The notes: a model not told the origin generated them from the sequence alone. DNA of 64,000 nt from Peronospora farinosa (GCA_947646735.1 CANTFK010000141.1:1-64000); one strand, 5' to 3'; counted from the stretch's first letter, positions 29,461 to 40,295 are shown. Numbers and translations: made by a program.

Positions 29461-31080
29461 ATGGTTTCTTCAATTTCCGGCACTAGTCGCGCCATTTTTG
29501 CTCTCTGCTCCCTCATTGCTGCTCGGGGCGGCTTTGCAGGTGCTGAGGCTGTTCAGAGCGACTTGGAAGCTGCCGTTCAGAATGGCTTTGAAAGTACCGG
29601 GCCTGCTCAGAGCGGCTTTGAAGGTGCCGGGGCTGTTCAGGCCGACATAAGTGCTTGTCTGAACAAGGCTGGCGTTTTCGTCTCGGTTCCTACCACGTCC
29701 TCATGGGTATTGGACACTGAAGCGTGGAATTCGCGTGTAAGCCCAAAGCCTTCCGGTGTCGTCTTCCCCAAGACGGAGGAGCAGGTTACGGCTGCTCTGA
29801 AGTGCGCTGCTAGCGCTGGCGTCAAGGTGACGACGCTTGGCGGTAACCGTTCGTTCTCGAGCCTGGGCTTCGGTCGTAACGACGGTGCTCTGGTCATGAA
29901 CCTAAAGCACATGAAGAACCTCAAGTACGACGAGTCGACCCAGCTGCTGTCGTTTGGGGGGCCCGTCATGATCTCGGAGGCGGTCAACTATTTGTGGAAA
30001 AAGTACGGCCGCACCCTTCCCCATGGTCGCTGCCCGGATGTTGGCATGACCGGTGTGGTCATTTCTGGTTTTGGTACCCTCTCGCGTGAGTGTGGTACTA
30101 TGCTAGACAACCTCCGGTCTATTCGCGTGGCGCTAGCCGATGGTTCCATTGTGGACGCAGACGCCAACCAGAACTCGGACCTGTTCTGGGGTGTACGTGG
30201 TGCCACCAGCTCCTTGGGTGTCGTGCTGGTTTTCAAAATCAAGACCTTTGCGCCACCTTCTCAGCGTGTGACGGATTACACCATCGGTTTTAAATCGGAC
30301 ATCAAGCCGACTCAGCAGGACAACGTCGATGCTCTTATTGGCATGCAGAATTGGGCTATGAGCAATGACAACAACGACCTACTTTCAATCCGTTACAACC
30401 TGAGGACTAATTCCACTTTGCAGGGCTTCTATTACGGCTCTGGTGCGAATGCCAAGCTGGTGCTAGGATCGCTGATGAAGAAACTGCCTGCATCGATGGC
30501 CTTAATTTCAAATGAGGAAGACTTCTATGCTTCGGAGAACATCTCAACCCCCGGAATTGTGGAGCAGACGCTTACACCCCGCCGCTATTTCTACATCACA
30601 TCGGTGACGATTCCCGAAGATACCCCTCTCACTAACGCCACGGCCTGGTCGTTATTCGCCAATTCCGCCTATGCTCCCAAGCTTCCGGACGCCGTTGTCT
30701 CCGGTTTCGTAGACATGTGGGGTGGCAAATATACTAAGAGAGTTCGTGCTGACGATTCAGCTTGGAAGCATGACAACAACTTGCTCTTGGTCCGATTGGA
30801 CATGCGTTCGTCGGCCTTTGACGTCAAATTCGCGGATAGCTCGTTATCCACAATGCGCGACCGGTTTTACAAGTTCGTGGATGATTACAAGGTTTCGGGC
30901 GGTGTGCCTGGTAGCTTTCCAACGTATCGAGATGATAAGTTGACGGTGCCCGAGATGGCCGAGTATTTGTATGGTGGCGGCAACTACCAGAAACTGCAGA
31001 AGATCAAGACCAAGTACGATTCGATGGAGATGTTCAATACGGACCCTCAGGCCATTCCTGCTCTGAAGGCCACAAGTTGA
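29461..31080 (+). CDS. secreted berberine-bridge-like FAD oxidase
   Basis: Single exon, 539 residues; start is the ATG of MVSSISGTSRAIFALCSLIA, which forms a signal peptide. Between it and the enzyme lie three or four imperfect repeats of about 14 residues (AVQSDLEAAVQNGFE, AQSGFEGAG). The FAD_binding_4 fold follows: PKTEEQVTAALKCA, the flavin loop LGGNRSFSSLG, then HGRCPDVGMTG and GVRGATSSLGVV. The C-terminal BBE-type motif is GGGNYQKLQKIKTKYD. Family members oxidise sugars, alcohols or alkaloids using O2. The usual flavin-linking His is Asn129 here, while the linking Cys is Cys191, so FAD could be bound by one bond only. Outside the cell, a carbohydrate oxidase role is plausible but unproven. 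A decayed relative lies at 48,400-48,545. Confidence 0.85.
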   Translation: MVSSISGTSRAIFALCSLIAARGGFAGAEAVQSDLEAAVQNGFESTGPAQSGFEGAGAVQADISACLNKAGVFVSVPTTSSWVLDTEAWNSRVSPKPSGVVFPKTEEQVTAALKCAASAGVKVTTLGGNRSFSSLGFGRNDGALVMNLKHMKNLKYDESTQLLSFGGPVMISEAVNYLWKKYGRTLPHGRCPDVGMTGVVISGFGTLSRECGTMLDNLRSIRVALADGSIVDADANQNSDLFWGVRGATSSLGVVLVFKIKTFAPPSQRVTDYTIGFKSDIKPTQQDNVDALIGMQNWAMSNDNNDLLSIRYNLRTNSTLQGFYYGSGANAKLVLGSLMKKLPASMALISNEEDFYASENISTPGIVEQTLTPRRYFYITSVTIPEDTPLTNATAWSLFANSAYAPKLPDAVVSGFVDMWGGKYTKRVRADDSAWKHDNNLLLVRLDMRSSAFDVKFADSSLSTMRDRFYKFVDDYKVSGGVPGSFPTYRDDKLTVPEMAEYLYGGGNYQKLQKIKTKYDSMEMFNTDPQAIPALKATS

Positions 31081-31637
31081 ATGGAAAGCTCGACATAAGA
31101 AGATATGTACGTCAGTGACGAGCAAAAAATAACATGAAGACGAACCACATTTGTGGCTCTGTGGATGTGAACCGTTTACGTTTTCGTGCTGTACGTCGAA
31201 GTAGGAATACAGTTAAGAATGGGTGAATAAATGCTGGAGGAACGAAGTTGCGCTTCGCACGAAGTCTTTACTGCACTCAACACATGTCAGAAAGCAGGTG
31301 TGAATACCAGACTCACTACGTGGTTTTACAACCAAGTTATTTGCATTTGCTATACAGCAGTCAATCGTTTTCATTTTAAAGTTAGGCGGCTTGGTCGTAC
31401 ATGACAGCCATCCGAGCATAAGCTGAAGCTGTAGGCCGTTGTCACGACAACGAGTGCTCAAGAGATATCGCGGACACGGGCAGCGTGCAAACCCAGATTT
31501 AAACAGCCCATTGCAACCGGATGCGTCGTAACAGACGGAGAATTTTGCAAAGGAATGTATACACCCATGTTATGAACAGTAAAACGTTAATACATTCTGA
31601 TTTGTCCATGGTATCTGTCAAGATACTCGGACTCTCT
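31081..31637. other. convergent intergenic region, no gene seen
   Basis: Lies between the 3' ends of the FAD oxidase (+) and glutamate 5-kinase (-). The frames present are short and lack protein-like features. Terminators cannot be pinpointed. Confidence 0.5.
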
Positions 31638-32576
31638 TTACAGCTTGCTTATTGTTCTCCGGTCACGCGGAGCAATACCCGAGTACAATGGGTCAATATG
31701 CTGCTTTTCTGCTTCAACGTCGCCAAAGCGTTCCCCATTCGCCACAAAAAGTGTGCCAACTTGCTCGCCGTTGAGAATACGCAGCAAGACCCCCTGCTCT
31801 GCTTTCGCAACCACCGCAGCACGCACAGCACCGCTGTCCACTGCGCGAATACATGAATGCAATTTATCATTCTGTCCGATAGTTCCGACGCGACTTTCAG
31901 GAGCAATTATCTGTTTGTCTCCACGCTGGAATCTTAAGATCAGCTTTCTATCGTTCGTAGTGCCCGTGTAAATACCGTCCACATCTGTGAGTAAGACCAT
32001 CAAATCCACCATCATCTCCTGAGCAAAAAGCGCTGCGAGTGAGTCGTTGTCCCAGGCAATCTTGTTCTCAGTGATCAGTGGTGTGGTGCGTCGAGTAATA
32101 ATATCATTCTCATTGATCACGGGAATAATGCCTACATCCAGCAAGGCACGGACTGTCCGTTGCAAATTGGATCGGACTTGAGGTTCCCTAAAGTCGGCAT
32201 CGGATGCCAGCACTTGTGAGCACGCCAAATGATATTGGGCGAACAGCATCTCGTATAGACTCTGCAACCCACTTTGTCCTGCAGCAGCGCACGCTTTCTC
32301 GTCAAATTGAGCATTATCGTCCACTTGACCCCCAAGATGTGATTGCATCGAGCCTGACAGAAGGTATTGGCGGTGCAATACCATTTTTCCAATGGATACA
32401 GAGCCACTGGATACGAGAATGATATTGTGTCCTCTCATATGCAACGCCGCAATCTGTTCAACGATATTTCCAATCTGTCCCATGGCCAAAAGACCTTCAG
32501 GCGAATGCACAATTTCAGTGCCAATTTTAATGAGGACAGTGCGTGCTCGATGCAAGTCATAGTCGATTTCTCGCAT
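31638..32576 (-). CDS. glutamate 5-kinase, stand-alone
   Basis: Catalyses ATP-dependent phosphorylation of L-glutamate to gamma-glutamyl phosphate, the first step of proline synthesis. The 312-residue frame from the first ATG (MREIDYDLHRARTVLIKIG) shows the amino-acid kinase fold: LIKIGTEIV, LVSSGSVSIGK, VINENDIITRRT, AWDNDSLAALFA and LLTDVDGIYTG. The C-terminal LLRILNGEQVGTLF is the usual end of the kinase domain. The protein stops soon afterwards (RTISKL), with neither a PUA domain, as in many bacterial ProB, nor the fused reductase of plant and animal P5CS; no reductase frame is nearby. A TAG lies just upstream in frame, so the start is secure unless there is an unseen first exon. Confidence 0.88.
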   Translation of the reverse strand: MREIDYDLHRARTVLIKIGTEIVHSPEGLLAMGQIGNIVEQIAALHMRGHNIILVSSGSVSIGKMVLHRQYLLSGSMQSHLGGQVDDNAQFDEKACAAAGQSGLQSLYEMLFAQYHLACSQVLASDADFREPQVRSNLQRTVRALLDVGIIPVINENDIITRRTTPLITENKIAWDNDSLAALFAQEMMVDLMVLLTDVDGIYTGTTNDRKLILRFQRGDKQIIAPESRVGTIGQNDKLHSCIRAVDSGAVRAAVVAKAEQGVLLRILNGEQVGTLFVANGERFGDVEAEKQHIDPLYSGIAPRDRRTISKL

Positions 32577-32795
32577 TTTTGGCTGGTGGGTGACCACGGA
32601 GATTCTGGCGATACAAATGTCAAGTGATTCCAATTTGCATTTCTACTTGAAACAATTTAGAAACATAGTCGTACGCATAAATTTTGTACGTACAGAAAAG
32701 CGATAGCAGGTAGCATTGGTGTCACAAACTGAACGATCATTGAGACGAATTGTGCGTGCGTACGTACAACAAACTAAAACACTTGTGCATTTTCC

Positions 32796-33116
32796 TTATA
32801 CGATGGTCTCGCCCACTTTCTTAGCAGCATCTTGCAGTGATTGCAACTTCATCTTTTGTTCCTTATCCAGTAGCTTCTGATTTTCTACCGATAATTCCTG
32901 ACCAAAGCGATCCTTCTTCTGATCCATTACAGTCGCATACTCCTCCCATTCCCGTAAAAATAGCGGCACGAACTTGGACTCGGCGCTCTTGTGCCGCTTG
33001 AATTCATCACGCACGTATTGATCTCCAAGCACACGCATATGCGGCGTCAGTTTGTGTCGATGTAACGTCAGGATACGCTTGTATAGGGTCAGCACTTGGG
33101 AACGAGCTGCCACCAT
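32796..33116 (-). CDS. SDHAF3: succinate dehydrogenase assembly factor 3 (ACN9/SDHAF3, LYR protein)
   Basis: A 106-residue mitochondrial matrix protein of the LYR family, which helps mature the iron-sulphur subunit of succinate dehydrogenase. It shows the LYR-type start LYKRILTLHRHKL, then the ACN9 core VLGDQYVRDEFKRHKSAES and FLREWEEYA. The C-terminus is a charged helix (KLLDKEQKMKLQSLQDAAKK). Length suits the family (about 100-130). It is divergent from the RGS-DENN gene, 112 bp away. Confidence 0.9.
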   Translation of the reverse strand: MVAARSQVLTLYKRILTLHRHKLTPHMRVLGDQYVRDEFKRHKSAESKFVPLFLREWEEYATVMDQKKDRFGQELSVENQKLLDKEQKMKLQSLQDAAKKVGETIV

Positions 33117-33228
33117 GATCGGTCAATAATACGAAATTGCTTGTCAAAATTAGAAATATTGTACGCTCAGAATAAGTTGCGTAAAGATTCTTTAATGTTG
33201 CTTGGATGTTAATTAAAATAAATTACCA
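33117..33228. promoter_or_regulatory. 112-bp divergent promoter region (SDHAF3 / RGS-DENN)
   Basis: The two start codons face away from each other across 112 bp of AT-rich DNA (AATTAAAATAAATTACC before the plus-strand ATG). Both promoters must lie here or inside transcribed leaders. No specific element can be proven from sequence. Confidence 0.5.
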
Positions 33229-36222
33229 ATGCGAGGGTCTATGCCTAACTTAAATCTCGAGTCGTGGCTCTTTGGCGATGACAAACCACGCAAGAACAGA
33301 TGCACAACTGGTACTATATCACCTCCTGATACCGTACGCTATAGTCCTTCGAGTCGATTGAGAAATTGGAGCTCTTCATCCACATCCGTGACACCGGAAC
33401 TGTCGTACCCATTTCCCATGAGCTCCAAATTGCGTAATTTATTTCGACCAAATAATAAAATACAATCAAAACGATCGGGACAAATGGAAAAGAAACAGCA
33501 ACTCGTACGACTCGAGTCGACAAGTTTTGAGACATTACAGGGTCACGTGCCTTTTACACTCAAAGAAATTGTCAAAGATTCGAATAAATTACCGTATTTA
33601 TTGCAATGGCTGGCAAAAACCAAGAAAAATTCCTTACATGGTGAAAACAATAATAATTATCATCAAGTACTGCTCTTTCTTATGGAAATTGAGCAGCTAC
33701 AGACTCTGGAGGAAAGTAAACAACGGGAACAGGCACATAAAATTTGGCTGAAATATATTGACAAAACATCTGAATTTGAAATTTCTACGACACTGGAACT
33801 CACATTGGAGCTTGAGCAACTGGTAAAGGACACTATTGACACGAGTGATCAAGTAAATGACAGCTTCTTTCCTATTCAAAAGCTGGCATATATGCGGCTG
33901 ACACGAGAGGAGATGCCACAGTTTCTCAAAAGTGATGAGTATCTCAAAATGCTCATTGGCACGGAAGATGGCACAAGGAGAATCTCGTTGAAGAAAATAC
34001 TACAGCAACCACGAGCAGCGCACTACTTTTTGCTCTTCCTTATGCAAAGCCGTCAGCATTTTGAACTCTACTTTTGGCTACATGTGGAATACGTGCTAAA
34101 ACCTTTACTAGAAGAAGCAAACCACGAGCTGTTTTGGCAACTGGCAAGCGTGCTGGTGGACAAGGCACAGGATGGTTCACACGCCATCACACTTGCGACC
34201 AAGACTGATTTGTACCTGGCGGTTGCTAGTCGTCGCCTCAACGAAAAACATCAACCTATGCAACCTGTCGCCATAACGTTGTTTAACAAGGCACAGCTAG
34301 AGATATTCACCATGCTACAGTCATCGTGGTTCGACCGGTTTATCAAGAGCGACCTGTACAAGGTAGCGCTTCAGGACTCGCTTATTCACTTTGACCTTGT
34401 CGAAAAGTCCAGAGATGACTCATCTCTAAAGCTTTTGTCTAGGGCCTTCTCTTCTGCAGAATACTCAAGGGTACACATTAACGCTAACGGATCTGGCTCA
34501 TCCGTGAATAGTGAGGAAAATGACGAGGACAAGATAAGACAAGAGGATGACGAGAAGGTCGTCGACGGCAAGCCGCATACAACCGATATCTTGGAACGCA
34601 TGAGTGCGAACGATAGCGAAGAAAAAAGTCGAAGCGATTCGGAGGAAAGTGATGGTGCTTTTGCTAAAATTGTCTTGAATCTTGAGAGCATCATTCGGCT
34701 GACGAAGCTACCCGACGGCCTCCAAGTACACTATCGACCAAATTACGAGTCGCCAAATGCAAGCGCATCCGTTCCTAAGGATGATGACTGTGGTATCGAT
34801 GTCATTCTGACTTTCGCGACATTTGTGGAGAAACAGGAGATGGAAGATGCTGCTGCCACCTTGATGCTCATGCCTGTTCCAAATCCACACAAGGATACAA
34901 ACAGTAGTGACGAGTCGTTTGAAGACATATCAAGACGAATCAAACCTTTCCTCGTGCCAAGCGATCGAACCCTCATCAGGCGGTCAGGAGGCGAAAAATG
35001 CCCCGCTGATATGTTATTTCCTTTCCAGCAAAGCGGCCGGAACGGATTCTTGTTTGGATCGGTCTACTTGACATACGAACCTATGCACGTGGGATCATCT
35101 GACGAGGAAATTTATGTTGCCAAGGGCTTTTGCCTGCTCTCTCATCTACCGCTCGTGAAGTCGCTGAGAAGTCTGGTGGAAGAACACGTGCAAAGTGCGC
35201 CAGACAAATCTAGTGTTCTTGCACATGATCGCTTGGCATTGTTGTTCCAAAGCAGCCTCACTTGGAAAAGAACGACTATTACTAGTGCTAATACTCACAC
35301 GTATGTGCACCCGGAAATGCGTCTGGTGCATCAGAAACGCAGCAGTATTCTGAGCCTGCCTTTGACTACGCTAAAGACTCAGGTGGACGTCCCAATGACG
35401 ATTCTTTTTGAACAATTTGGTACCTCCATGGTACTCCAAATTCTTGCCAGTGCCGTGCTTGAGTGCAGCATTGTGGTAGTTGCAAGTCAGTACTCGCTGC
35501 TGACAATGTGCGCCGAGGCTATCCGCAACTTGCTTCGACCATTTGTGTGGTGTCATGTATATGCGCCCGTGTTGCCAAAGCCATTGCTCTCTTACCTGCA
35601 GTGTCCGACGCCAATTCTCGTCGGCGTGCACAGCACGTTTGTGCTGCGATCAGACCTGCCAACTCGTGGCTTGTATCTTGTTGCTGACGTAGATCGCAAG
35701 GTTTTGCAATACGTTGGTGATCAATCGATTTCTTGGCGAGGGCTGGGTCTGCGGGATGATACAAAAGCGAACACGATTTATCTGCCTCGATGCTTCGAAG
35801 CTGCTAAAAACGAGCTAGACAGGCTGTTGTATCCAAGAGCGTTGCTATACGATTCAATTGGTGGATGTGACACAACGCCGCTCGCAGAAAACAGTTCCTT
35901 TGCTTATGCATCTCCTCCAGTGATGGAAGCCGAACAAGACGAACAGGTGCGCGGTATCTGCTTCGATCTATTCTCAGAGCTGTTGAGTGGTCACATGAAC
36001 GCCTGCCTTGTGGTGGGTGACACAAAGGAGTCCGTGGTCATCTTTGACGAGACTGAGTTTCTTGCTACTCGTGCCGAAGAAGACTTGCTTTATTACCGTG
36101 CGCTGTTGCGTACTCAGTGCTTCTCAGAAATCGTCAGCGCACACCGGATTAATATGAGCTCAAAAATGACAGGTGTAGAAGGCTTGGAAGCAGATGAAGA
36201 CCTGCAGGAAGGAATCATTTAG
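33229..36222 (+). CDS. double RGS domain plus DENN domain protein
   Basis: Single exon, 997 residues, genuine ATG (MRGSMPNLNLESWLFGDDK). Residues about 108-243 form a first RGS-like helical domain (FTLKEIVKDSNKLPYLLQWL to FLKSDEYLKML) and about 252-384 a second (SLKKILQQPRAAHYFLLFLM to FIKSDLYKVALQD). An acidic linker follows (about 425-485). The second half is a DENN module: an upstream part ending CLLSHLPLVKSLRSLVEEHV and the central DENN core, about 715-860 (LASAVLECSIVVVASQYSLL, LLRPFVWCHVYAPVLPKPLL, CPTPILVGVHSTF). RGS domains speed GTP hydrolysis by G-alpha; DENN domains are exchange factors for Rab GTPases. The fusion would link G-protein signals to membrane traffic. Which GTPases it binds is not visible. 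Confidence 0.82.
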   Translation: MRGSMPNLNLESWLFGDDKPRKNRCTTGTISPPDTVRYSPSSRLRNWSSSSTSVTPELSYPFPMSSKLRNLFRPNNKIQSKRSGQMEKKQQLVRLESTSFETLQGHVPFTLKEIVKDSNKLPYLLQWLAKTKKNSLHGENNNNYHQVLLFLMEIEQLQTLEESKQREQAHKIWLKYIDKTSEFEISTTLELTLELEQLVKDTIDTSDQVNDSFFPIQKLAYMRLTREEMPQFLKSDEYLKMLIGTEDGTRRISLKKILQQPRAAHYFLLFLMQSRQHFELYFWLHVEYVLKPLLEEANHELFWQLASVLVDKAQDGSHAITLATKTDLYLAVASRRLNEKHQPMQPVAITLFNKAQLEIFTMLQSSWFDRFIKSDLYKVALQDSLIHFDLVEKSRDDSSLKLLSRAFSSAEYSRVHINANGSGSSVNSEENDEDKIRQEDDEKVVDGKPHTTDILERMSANDSEEKSRSDSEESDGAFAKIVLNLESIIRLTKLPDGLQVHYRPNYESPNASASVPKDDDCGIDVILTFATFVEKQEMEDAAATLMLMPVPNPHKDTNSSDESFEDISRRIKPFLVPSDRTLIRRSGGEKCPADMLFPFQQSGRNGFLFGSVYLTYEPMHVGSSDEEIYVAKGFCLLSHLPLVKSLRSLVEEHVQSAPDKSSVLAHDRLALLFQSSLTWKRTTITSANTHTYVHPEMRLVHQKRSSILSLPLTTLKTQVDVPMTILFEQFGTSMVLQILASAVLECSIVVVASQYSLLTMCAEAIRNLLRPFVWCHVYAPVLPKPLLSYLQCPTPILVGVHSTFVLRSDLPTRGLYLVADVDRKVLQYVGDQSISWRGLGLRDDTKANTIYLPRCFEAAKNELDRLLYPRALLYDSIGGCDTTPLAENSSFAYASPPVMEAEQDEQVRGICFDLFSELLSGHMNACLVVGDTKESVVIFDETEFLATRAEEDLLYYRALLRTQCFSEIVSAHRINMSSKMTGVEGLEADEDLQEGII

Positions 36223-36286
36223 ATGCGGCATACATGCACCAGTAAGTTTCCACGTCATGCCGTGTACAGCTTGCATTTCACTGTCA

Positions 36287-39200
36287 TTACTGGTTTGAAA
36301 ATGCATCTGCGTCGGGCACCACCTCAACTTCTTTACGATGAATCTTCTTCGCGGGTATGTCAATGTCGTCTTCAGCAGCGCGGACTCGCTTATGAGGCTG
36401 CGCGTCAGCGGCATCATCTGCGGCCACGTCGTCGCGGCTATCAGTTATGGTAGCAACTTCCATTTCAGCGATGACTGTCTCGGGTCCATCACCACTCCCC
36501 GCATCCGCACTGTCAGGTGTAGCAACCTTTGCAACAATGTGGATAGGAGTCATCTCGGTGCCATCCGGCTGTGCTTTTGTGGGCTGCTCAATGTGATGCT
36601 CAAGACATGAATGTTGTATATCTTGTAGCACTTGAGTAGCCTCCATGTCTTGAGAGTAGCTTTTATCAAGGACATCATTCACTTTCGTTGAAGAGACTTC
36701 GTTTGATAAATCTCCAGCTGAATGTGCGTCGTTCATCTCCTCGTCGTAGACAGCATCAGAAACACCAACAGCTGCTTCACTTGTAGTAGTAGCATTGCTT
36801 GAGTGCAAAGGTTCCGCCGTAATACTCGTTGAACCTTCTAACAGCATGTCATCATCGCTATCATCGTCGATAAAATCTACTCCGCGGCGAAGACGTCGCC
36901 TGGGCCGGACGGTGTCGAAAGCAGCAAGATCCTTCTCTAATCTGGATTCTCTCACAGTTTGTCTATACTCTCCCTGCACTTCATTTTGTTCATCATCCAA
37001 TTTACTTTGCTCTCTTCTACCCTCATCAGACGAATCATGGGTCTCTCGGTGAAGCTTCAGATACTTGACACGACGCTCAATCTGCTCTGGTGTTCGATCA
37101 CGCTCCTGAAACATGTCCTCATACGAAATGACCTCATACACAGACGGCAGGTGGCGAAATCTCATAAACACCTTGGCAAGGTAGCGATCTTCAACCTTAC
37201 TCCAGTTCTTAGCACGCTCCGTCGCCGCACGGGACATTGGTTGCATCCTTTTCGGCTCTGATTCTGCTGCAGCAGCAGATCTTGACGGATTCGATGACGG
37301 ATCCACTGCATTGTTAAACTCAGCCTCGCCCTCGTCTTCTTTACCCTCTTTATCCACAAGTGAGGTAGACTCAAAATCCAATGGTCCCAACGTAAATTGA
37401 AACTCAGCCTCGCCCTCAAGCTCTTCATGATCCAGGGCAATTCGATGTCGTCTAGTCTCATTAATTGCTTCGATTCGCCTATCTCGGCCCAGTGCAACTG
37501 CCTCCGATTTCGACTTGCTCATAGAGCCGATCGGATCGTAACTTCGTTGAATAAGCATGCACGATCTTGAAGGGTAAGTTTGGCGCAAAAGAGCTTCAAT
37601 AAACAGCAAATTGTTTTTGTCTGCAAGCGTGAAAAAATCGCGAACAACGCCACGAATGAAGTCCAAAAAGTTTTTGTACTCGGGAAGTCGCTGTATATAC
37701 ATATCTTGAAGCATTTTGTTGAACAGCAGGAGGACATGTATGTTGAACAACATTGGTTGCATCGTCCATTCCTCTTGCGGATAGATCTTGAAATGGTTTG
37801 TCCGGTAGAAAAACGAGTGAATGTAATGGTTCACTTTTGCACTGTTCTCACGGTAGTCTGTGAGTAGCGAGCAGTACATCCGAATCGTGTCTGCTGAAAC
37901 CATGCTGGAAAAGTATTTTCGGACATCAAAGTCAGCCTCCTTACGCTGCATTTCCATCAGGAGCTGTGCTTGTCTTTCTGTTTCATCCTCATCTGTCGAG
38001 CTGCCGCCTGAGTTGACATCATCTTTCGACTCCCCGTCACCCCGATTTTTCTTCTGGCGCTTCCTGTACGGGTAACATCATCAGAACATGAGAACAATGA
38101 GTATCAGCATGGACATACGTGCAGCGACATAATTGCTTTCTCACTTGTCAAGGTACGCTTTCCTTCGTGAGAGCACCTTGATAGTTCCTTGCGAGTCAAG
38201 CACCTTGAAAACAAGCTGTTGTGAAGCAACAAGCAGCACGTAATTAGTCATATACATACGCAAATAATTGACTGCAAATGCATCAACCCACATGAGTCAA
38301 AGTAACAACGTCGATCACGTATGACTTGGTGAAGAGACCTGGAGACCACGTCTTCAACAGTATCGGCAAGCGATCCAGGAAATCACGCTCATAGAAAATC
38401 TTGTGTTGCAACGAATCAGCAATACGCTGGAAGCGGGAGTCATCGCTTGCAGAAAGCTCAGCAAGATACGCCATCATCTCGGTCAGTAGCTGGACAGAAA
38501 CAGTCATACCGTGGTAGTTCTTCATTGTGGCGTAATTTTCGATTGACTGCAACACAAAGTTGAAGGAGAACATATCCAACGTAGAAAGCACCGCTTTTTC
38601 ATTGTAGTCTGGCTTCTCAAAAGCCAAAGGTGGAGGCGTCGTAAAGTCCAAGGCATTTTGTAGATCAGTCGTTTTCTTCTGAACTGCTTTCAGCTGATGC
38701 TTGTAGTGCGACTTCAGTGCCTGAACTTTTAAACGGTGATATTTAGTGAGAAACCAAACGAGATGAAAGTACTGGAGTCGATCGGTCGCGATTAGCTTGG
38801 TACTTCCTCGGCGGAATTCAGTCTTTAAAGAGTTCGTGAGCTGAAAGTAAGACTTTGCAATGACAGAGTCGCAAATATCTTGGAGAACCCGCATCGTACG
38901 TCTAACAGAAAACACAGCAACGCATTCCAACAGGTTACCCAGATGTGGAAATACATAACCACAAACAACCAACGTACTCGTCAGATTCCGTCACTCTTCC
39001 CTTTCCGCCAAAGATTTCGTGGATGTCGGTAACCGGAGCTGCACTCTTCTTTCCTCTTCTCCTAGAGGTTGGTTTCTTGGCTGCTTGTGGAACCTGGTCG
39101 TATACTGTCTTGGAAAAGTCAGACAGCACTGTAGTTCGTCCAGTCGGTCCGACCATAGTTAGGACGCCACCAAAGTTAGAATGGCGGCGAGATCCTGACT

Positions 39201-40146
39201 GGTGCAAGGCCGTCGCATATTTTTCGCTGCTTAGCTTTGCCAGCAAATTTCCACCTCCAGATCGAGTTGCTGGGGCGAGGCCGCGAGACGGCCTTTTCAC
39301 TGTATTAACCTGTTTCCCAGAACTCTGCCAATTCTCACCTGTCAACTGTTTCTTTGCATAAGCTACGACGGACTTTGGCTGCGAGCAGTCGAATGTAAGA
39401 TCCAGCATCTCCATTACAAGTAGATTCCATTCTCGATTTTCTGGGGAATCAATATCTTGAGCAAAAAGCAAGATCATCTCGTACACATTTTCTGCATGTA
39501 ACATGGCAATTAAATCTTCTTGCAAGTGACTAAAATGCGACGTTGTAGATGTGACAAAACGTGGATCTTCATTTGGAATGGCCAGTAAATTTCTCACTAA
39601 CATGAGAACAATTTCCATATAAAGATAATCTTGTTCCGTTCGAGCTGAACCTTGTTTCGACAACGGGTCGACGAGAATTGTCATCATAATGGAAATCACT
39701 TGACACCGTAGAAATTCATATTTGTATTGTCTCAGATACAAAAGTTGTTGGGAAATGTTGATTGAATCACTTGAAGGTTTTGTGGTCAACATGACGAGTA
39801 CTTTTAATATGGAAAACACCAATGGCCAATCATGTTGATGATTCACAAGAAGTGGAAGTAATTTTTTTTGTAAAATTTTCCATTTGCCCAATTGTTTCGT
39901 AATTAAGCGAGTTTTTGCCTGATCACGACGTAAAGCCCGTTGTAAATCATGCACCCATTGTTCACAATCTTCTCCACGCATGAAAACCGGTACTTCCTTT
40001 TCATTCTGTACACGAAGCATACCTAGATTGGAACATACAAGAAGAAGTTCATTTACCATTGCATTGTCTAGTTCATGTGTCTCTTCGTCCGAAGAAAAGG
40101 CGTCCAAATCTTGTCCTTCCTTGTCATCCAGTCCATGATCGGTCAT
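36287..40146 (-). CDS. TIMELESS/Tof1/Swi1 replication-fork protection protein, four exons
   Basis: Exons 40,146-38,978; 38,901-38,292; 38,215-38,145; 38,063-36,287; introns of 76, 76 and 81 bp with GT-AG ends (donors GTACGT, GTGGGT, GTGAGA). The 1,208-residue protein begins with the TIMELESS N-terminal helical repeats (ELLLVCSNLGMLR, DWPLVFSILKVLVMLTTKP, YKYEFLRCQVISIMMTIL) and has the conserved SRRHSNFGG. Exons 2-4 continue TKSYVIDVVTLTHLVFKVLD and FFYRTNHFKIYPQEEWTMQP. The C-terminal third is acidic and disordered with basic patches (PRRRLRRGVDFI) and ends DIPAKKIHRKEVEVVPDADA. With TIPIN/Csm3 it travels with the replisome and stabilises stalled forks. Junctions were chosen to keep frame and homology. 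Confidence 0.88.
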
Positions 40147-40295
40147 ACTTCAATGAATGGAATTATGTGGTGTACATCAATATAGATTACACCACTCCTT
40201 ATGTGTTGAGGGTGTACAGACTGATATGTGGTGTAAGCCACACAATATTAGCAGCGATAAAACCGTTAAATGACTTGACATCGGACAGACGGATA
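40147..40295. promoter_or_regulatory. 149-bp divergent promoter region (TIMELESS / PDZ protein)
   Basis: The start codons of TIMELESS (40,146, minus) and the PDZ protein (40,296, plus) are 149 bp apart. Regulatory DNA is probably shared. 'ATATAGATTACACC' and 'CACAATATTAGC' are AT-rich, but no element is certain. Confidence 0.45.
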
